In this document: positions 60,419 through 64,000 of the stretch, piece by piece
How positions within the stretch are numbered: position 1 is the stretch's first letter
Layout of the letters: each line of letters opens with the position of its first letter
Assembly (NCBI GenBank): GCA_965216845.1
Contig: OZ244200.1
Coordinates: forward strand, 3,038,001-3,102,000
Source: Panacagrimonas sp965216845
Lineage (GTDB): Bacteria; Pseudomonadota; Gammaproteobacteria; Nevskiales; Nevskiaceae
Length of the DNA: 64,000 nt
Direction: 5' to 3'
The notes under the pieces: generated by a model
Seen by the model: the letters and a program-made list of their open reading frames with translations, nothing else
The model's database searches: none
What the model was told of the DNA's origin: nothing
Made by a program: the position numbers and the translations under genes

Positions 60419-60479
60419 GCAATTTGCACGACCCGATCAGCCCTGTCAAGTGCCCGATTGCTCCGGCAGGCGCCGCCCA

Positions 60480-61364
60480 TCAGGCGGCCCGCCGATCCGA
60501 TTCGGTGGCTGCCTGCTGCTGCGCATGATCGCGCTGCGGACGCCCCGGATTGACCCAGCCGCGCAGGCGATGCATGAGCATTCCGTTGACCCGCTCGGCA
60601 AGCGCCGGCGTGGCGCGCTTGAATGCGTCCATGATGTAGGTTTCCGGCGTCACCAGCACCCGCATCCGGTTGGTCTGGATGGCGCGCACGATCTTGTTCG
60701 CCACCAGTTCGGGAGGGCGTCCCCAGCGCTCGAACCATTCGACCATGCGTTGCTGCAGGGCCGAATCCGCGCAGCGGCTGACCTTGGCGATATTGGTTCG
60801 GATCATGCCGGGGTGTACAGAAGTGACGCCGATGCCGGTCGGCGCCAGCTCCGCACGCAGCGACTCGGAAAAGCCGCGTACCGCGAACTTCGTGGTGCCG
60901 TAGGACACCATGCCCGGTGTGGAGATGATGCCCGCCAGGCTGGAAATGTTGACGATGTGGCCGCCGCCTTGCCGCTGCAGCGCCGGCAGGAACAGCTTGG
61001 CGCCGTAGACCACGCCCCACAGGTTGATGTCGACCACTTTGGCGAAATCCTCCAGCGGCGCGTCGACGAAGTCCTCCAGAATGCCGATGCCGGCGTTGTT
61101 GACGACGATATCGACACGCCCGTGCCGATCCTCGACCGCCTGCGCGAACGCAGCCATCTGCTCACGATCGGCGACATCGACCCGGTGCTGGCTGCTGCGT
61201 CCGCCGACGGCGGCAATCTGCCGCGCGGTTTCCTTCAGCCCCGCCTCGTTGATGTCGGCCAGCGCGATGATCGCGCCCTTGCGCGTAAGCGCCAAGGCGG
61301 TGGCGCGGCCGATGCCGCTGCCGGCGCCGGTGACGACGGCGACTTTTCCGTTGATGGTTTTCAT
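60480..61364 (-). CDS. Short-chain dehydrogenase/reductase
   Basis: A 294-residue SDR: TGAGSGIG (12-19), NNAG, Ser141/142, Tyr155 and Lys159. The C-terminal 60 residues are basic and extend the SDR core, with a helix-like region as in the island-B SDR ending at 58411. Start at 61364 has AGGAG upstream. Substrate unknown. Confidence 0.9.
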   Translation of the reverse strand: MKTINGKVAVVTGAGSGIGRATALALTRKGAIIALADINEAGLKETARQIAAVGGRSSQHRVDVADREQMAAFAQAVEDRHGRVDIVVNNAGIGILEDFVDAPLEDFAKVVDINLWGVVYGAKLFLPALQRQGGGHIVNISSLAGIISTPGMVSYGTTKFAVRGFSESLRAELAPTGIGVTSVHPGMIRTNIAKVSRCADSALQQRMVEWFERWGRPPELVANKIVRAIQTNRMRVLVTPETYIMDAFKRATPALAERVNGMLMHRLRGWVNPGRPQRDHAQQQAATESDRRAA

Positions 61365-61425
61365 GCTTGAATCTCCTGTATGTTGAACTGCGTGGTACTT
61401 GCTGCCCGCCAAGGGCTATGCATCT

Positions 61426-62190
61426 TCAGCAGGCGGTATGACCGCCGTCGACCACCAGGTCGGCGCCGGTCATGAAACTGGCCTCGTCGGAGGCCGCGAA
61501 CAGAACGGCGTTGGCGATTTCGCGCGCATTGCCCAGACGCCCCATGGGCACACGCGCCATCAGCGCCTGCTGGAACTGCGCAGCCTCCTCGGCGCCCAGG
61601 CCGCCGACCGCATTGCGCACCATCTCGGTATCGATGAAGCCGGGGCAGACGCAGTTGATGCGAATACCGTACCCGGCGCGCGCGCAGTGAATGGCGGCCG
61701 ATTTCGAGAACAGGCGCACGCCGCCCTTGGCCGCGTTATAGGCCATTGCCAGGGATTCGCCGATCAGTCCCTCGATCGAGGCCATGTTGACGATGGCACC
61801 GCCGTCCGCCTTCATTAGAGCGATGCTCTTGCGCGTGCCGAGCATGACCGCGCTCAGGTTGACCTCCAGCGTGCGCTGCCACTGCTCGGACGTGCAGTTC
61901 TCGATGTCCCCCATCAGGGCGATGCCGGCGTTGTTGACGAGTACGTCTACACCGCCCCATTGCTGCTTGATCGCTGCAAGCGCAGTGTCCCACTGCGCTT
62001 GGTCGGTGACGTCGAGTGGCTGTGCGGTGGCCTGCGCACCCAAGCGCCGGGCTTGCTGCTCGGCGGTGGCGACATCGACGTCGGCCAACATGACGCGGGC
62101 GCCCTCCTCGATCAGGCGCTCGCAGATGGCCAGACCGATGCCGCGCGCGGCGCCGGTCACCAGGCAGCGCTTGTCTTTCATTCTGCTCAT
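61426..62190 (-). CDS. Short-chain dehydrogenase/reductase, classical 250-residue type
   Basis: A 254-residue SDR: TGAARGIG (12-19), NNAG (87-90), Ser138, Tyr151, Lys155, and C-terminal GADLVVDGGHTA. Resembles cyclohexanol/3-alpha-hydroxysteroid-type and 3-ketoacyl reductase SDRs. Complete and without extensions. Sixteen bases downstream of the next SDR, so part of one transcript. Confidence 0.9.
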   Translation of the reverse strand: MSRMKDKRCLVTGAARGIGLAICERLIEEGARVMLADVDVATAEQQARRLGAQATAQPLDVTDQAQWDTALAAIKQQWGGVDVLVNNAGIALMGDIENCTSEQWQRTLEVNLSAVMLGTRKSIALMKADGGAIVNMASIEGLIGESLAMAYNAAKGGVRLFSKSAAIHCARAGYGIRINCVCPGFIDTEMVRNAVGGLGAEEAAQFQQALMARVPMGRLGNAREIANAVLFAASDEASFMTGADLVVDGGHTAC

Positions 62191-62206
62191 GATTTGTTTC
62201 CCTTGC

Positions 62207-63037
62207 TTATTGCGCAGTCATGCCGCCGTCGACCAGCAGCTCGGAACCGGTGGTTTTGCGCGACGCATCGCTGGCCAGAAACAGCACCGCCTGCGCCACA
62301 TCTTCGGGTTCGCTGGTCCCAATCGGATGCATCATCTGCATCAGCCCCTCGGCGCTGGCCGCATCCGGCACCAGTCCCAGCCGCGCCATGCCCGAAACCA
62401 CGCTGGCGCCCATGTCGGTTTTCACGATGCCGGGATGCACCGAGTTCACCCGGATGCCGAGTTGAAGCGCGCCGCACTCCACCGCCGTGGACTTGGTCAA
62501 CAGGCGCACCGCGCCCTTGGATGCACAATAGGCCGACAGCCCCGGCGAGCCGATCAGACCAGCCGCCGACGACAGGTTGATGATGCTGCCACCGCGCCCG
62601 CACGCACCACCCGGTCGCATGGCGCGCACGGCGTGCTTGACGCCCAGAAACACGCCTTCGACATTCACCGCCATGATGCGCCGGAAATCCTCCAGCGAGG
62701 TGTCGGCGACGAAGCTCATGGATTCGATGCCGGCATTGTTGACCACAATGTCCAGTCCGCCAAGCTGGCTTACGGTCTGTGCGACGACCGCCTCCCATGC
62801 CGGCTCCTGCGTGACGTCGTGAACCGCAGATTGCGCCTTGCCGCCCGCCTGCTCGATCACCGCCGCCGTGGCCGTCGCGCTGCGCTCATCCACATCGGTG
62901 ACCATCACCGCAGCGCCCGCCTGCGCCAGCGTCTGCGCGATTTGTGCGCCAATCCCGCGGCCGGCGCCGGTAACCAGCGCCACCTTGCCGTCGAGCCCGA
63001 AGGACCGCGGACCCGCTTCAGTTGTAGCTGTGGACAT
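62207..63037 (-). CDS. Short-chain dehydrogenase/reductase, classical type
   Basis: A 276-residue SDR: TGAGRGIG (23-30), NNAG (100-103), Ser156/157, Tyr170, Lys174 and C-terminal ELLVDGGMTA. The ATG at 63037 is favoured by AAGGAG seven bases upstream; a GTG one codon earlier is possible. It follows the methyltransferase gene in the same direction. Fits a 3-alpha/20-beta-hydroxysteroid dehydrogenase-like profile, but the substrate is unproven. Confidence 0.9.
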   Translation of the reverse strand: MSTATTEAGPRSFGLDGKVALVTGAGRGIGAQIAQTLAQAGAAVMVTDVDERSATATAAVIEQAGGKAQSAVHDVTQEPAWEAVVAQTVSQLGGLDIVVNNAGIESMSFVADTSLEDFRRIMAVNVEGVFLGVKHAVRAMRPGGACGRGGSIINLSSAAGLIGSPGLSAYCASKGAVRLLTKSTAVECGALQLGIRVNSVHPGIVKTDMGASVVSGMARLGLVPDAASAEGLMQMMHPIGTSEPEDVAQAVLFLASDASRKTTGSELLVDGGMTAQ

Positions 63038-63091
63038 CACTCTCTCCTTCTGATGTAAAACTGTTGATTCCGAACTGTATCGCGCCCTTGT

Positions 63092-63934
63092 CTATTTCGT
63101 CGTCCCGGCTTCGATCACGCGAATGCGCCGTGATACGCCGCCCGGAATACCGTCGAGCGCTTGCTCGAAGTCGCCGGGGTCCAGGGCCTGCGCCGCCGTG
63201 AAACCGCACTCGCGCAGCGCCGCCTCCACATCGGCCGGCGTGCTGAAGTGCAGATGCACCCGGCCACGCACGAACGCCGACAGAAAACCGACGAAGGGCG
63301 CCGTGCGTGCGCCGCCCATGTCTCCAGACAAACCAATGTCGCTCCAGTAGCTGGCCTGCGGAAACTGCTGCATTACCAATGAGAAGCGTTGCCACATACT
63401 ACGCACGTCACGCTCTGAAAAATAATTCACCAGGCCCTCGGTGATCACGGCCAGCCCCCGGCTCCGATCGAGCGATGCGGCAATCGACTGCAGACTCAAC
63501 GGGCCGCTGTCGGCCATCGCGTCGATGTCCACGACCTGATGGCCGGGCTTGAGTCCGCCCATGCGCGCCAGCGCTTCGCGCTTGCGCTGCGCCATGCCCG
63601 GAAGATCGGCCTCAATGTAGGTCAGCGCCTGGCCATAACGCTGGTTGAAGCGCCAGCCGCGCGGCGACAGGCCGCAGGCAATCTCGATCACCTGGCCGAT
63701 GCGCCCGCTGCGGATGGCCTGGTCGAGCCGCAGGTCGATGAGCCGATGCCGCGTCAGCAGGAAACTGTCGATCGCCGGCACCCCCGCCCACTGCGCTGCT
63801 GCGATCACCGGCTTGAAGCCGTAGAACAGCATTCGACCAGTGGTGGTCGCCAGCGCCGGATGGGACAGACCGTGCCGTGCCCACACCAGACCTGTGTAGT
63901 GGGCCGTGGGGCTGATGCTCGCCGATGTACTCAT
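63092..63934 (-). CDS. LCM-type SAM-dependent methyltransferase
   Basis: A 280-residue methyltransferase-like protein of the leucine carboxyl methyltransferase superfamily. The SAM-binding segment is QVIEIACGLSPRGWRFNQRY, followed by YIEADLPGMAQRKREAL, an acidic loop, and VITEGLVNYFSERDVRSMW. Bacterial members methylate small molecules, often polyketide-type or lipid carboxylates. Start supported by AGGAGG. First gene of island B inside the window; 63935-64000 is upstream sequence without a gene. Confidence 0.85.
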   Translation of the reverse strand: MSTSASISPTAHYTGLVWARHGLSHPALATTTGRMLFYGFKPVIAAAQWAGVPAIDSFLLTRHRLIDLRLDQAIRSGRIGQVIEIACGLSPRGWRFNQRYGQALTYIEADLPGMAQRKREALARMGGLKPGHQVVDIDAMADSGPLSLQSIAASLDRSRGLAVITEGLVNYFSERDVRSMWQRFSLVMQQFPQASYWSDIGLSGDMGGARTAPFVGFLSAFVRGRVHLHFSTPADVEAALRECGFTAAQALDPGDFEQALDGIPGGVSRRIRVIEAGTTK

Positions 63935-64000
63935 GATGAAGCTCCTCCTGGTGTTTTGTGCGGTCTGCCTAGTCAGTATCGCGCCGACAAGGCGCGGGCG

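Noticed and set aside
26511..63934. A classical steroid degradation cluster
   Set aside because: I see no KstD, Ksh, HsaC-type or other ring-cleavage genes in the window, so the steroid label cannot be supported from BVMO, SDR and MFE2-like genes alone.

Overview
The window is a high-GC, gammaproteobacterial-type chromosome segment. The left half has familiar gammaproteobacterial gene order: yceD-rpmF-plsX with maf beside them, rluC divergent from rne, and msbA-lpxK-ycaR-kdsB. The right half is an accessory catabolic region with many short-chain dehydrogenases (SDRs), Baeyer-Villiger-type monooxygenases and DUF1302/DUF1329/MMPL envelope genes. Such a mix suggests a hydrocarbon- or lipid-degrading member of the Nevskiales/Solimonadaceae. 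That assignment is an inference from gene content and was not tested. I see no rRNA, tRNA, CRISPR array, insertion sequence or prophage.

Layout. 1-1404 is the N-terminal part of a CHASE2 adenylate/guanylate cyclase that runs off the left edge. 1488-7127 is a type II secretion operon, gspC-D-E-F. 7136-8883 (minus) is plsX, rpmF, yceD behind a near-consensus sigma-70 promoter. 8994-9572 is a Maf/YceF pyrophosphatase. 9590-10402 (minus) is a cyclic-nucleotide-binding/rhodanese-like protein preceded by two tandem CRP-like palindromes. 10607-12231 (minus) is a HAD phosphatase and rluC, and 12531-15392 is rne with a long leader. 15406-19168 (minus) holds the lipopolysaccharide genes kdsB, ycaR, lpxK and msbA. 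Then come a HIT protein, a flavoprotein, and a tightly overlapping minus-strand chain gltX-thrS-M23 peptidase-DUF1499, followed by hisI.

26511-39618 is catabolic island A. A minus-strand operon (SDR, esterase, BVMO) diverges from a long plus-strand operon: acyl-CoA dehydrogenase remnant, HMG-CoA-lyase-like enzyme, acyl-CoA dehydrogenase, two hotdog thioesterases, an enoyl-CoA-reductase-type SDR, a transglutaminase-like protein, an alpha/beta hydrolase, a molybdopterin oxidoreductase and a PF10118 protein. An intrinsic terminator and a MerR-type regulator follow.

41349-53797 (minus) is an envelope module: DUF1302-B and lipoprotein-B, then DUF1329, DUF1302-A and lipoprotein-A, then an MMPL/RND permease and a YCF48-like propeller protein. 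The DUF1302-lipoprotein pair has been duplicated. 53890-63934 (minus) is catabolic island B: esterase, five SDRs, two more PF10118 proteins, a second BVMO and a LCM-type methyltransferase.

Working hypothesis. The three PF10118 proteins each show an E / ExxH / E / ExxH pattern typical of ferritin-like diiron enzymes. With SDRs, BVMOs and esterases this would make a complete route from unactivated C-H bond to alcohol, ketone, ester or lactone, then acid plus alcohol. The products would feed the acyl-CoA genes of island A. The DUF1302/DUF1329/MMPL module would move the hydrophobic substrate or product across the envelope. A shared TACC...GGTA palindrome at two of the key promoters suggests common control. 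The parts are seen in the sequence; the pathway, substrate and regulation are inferred.
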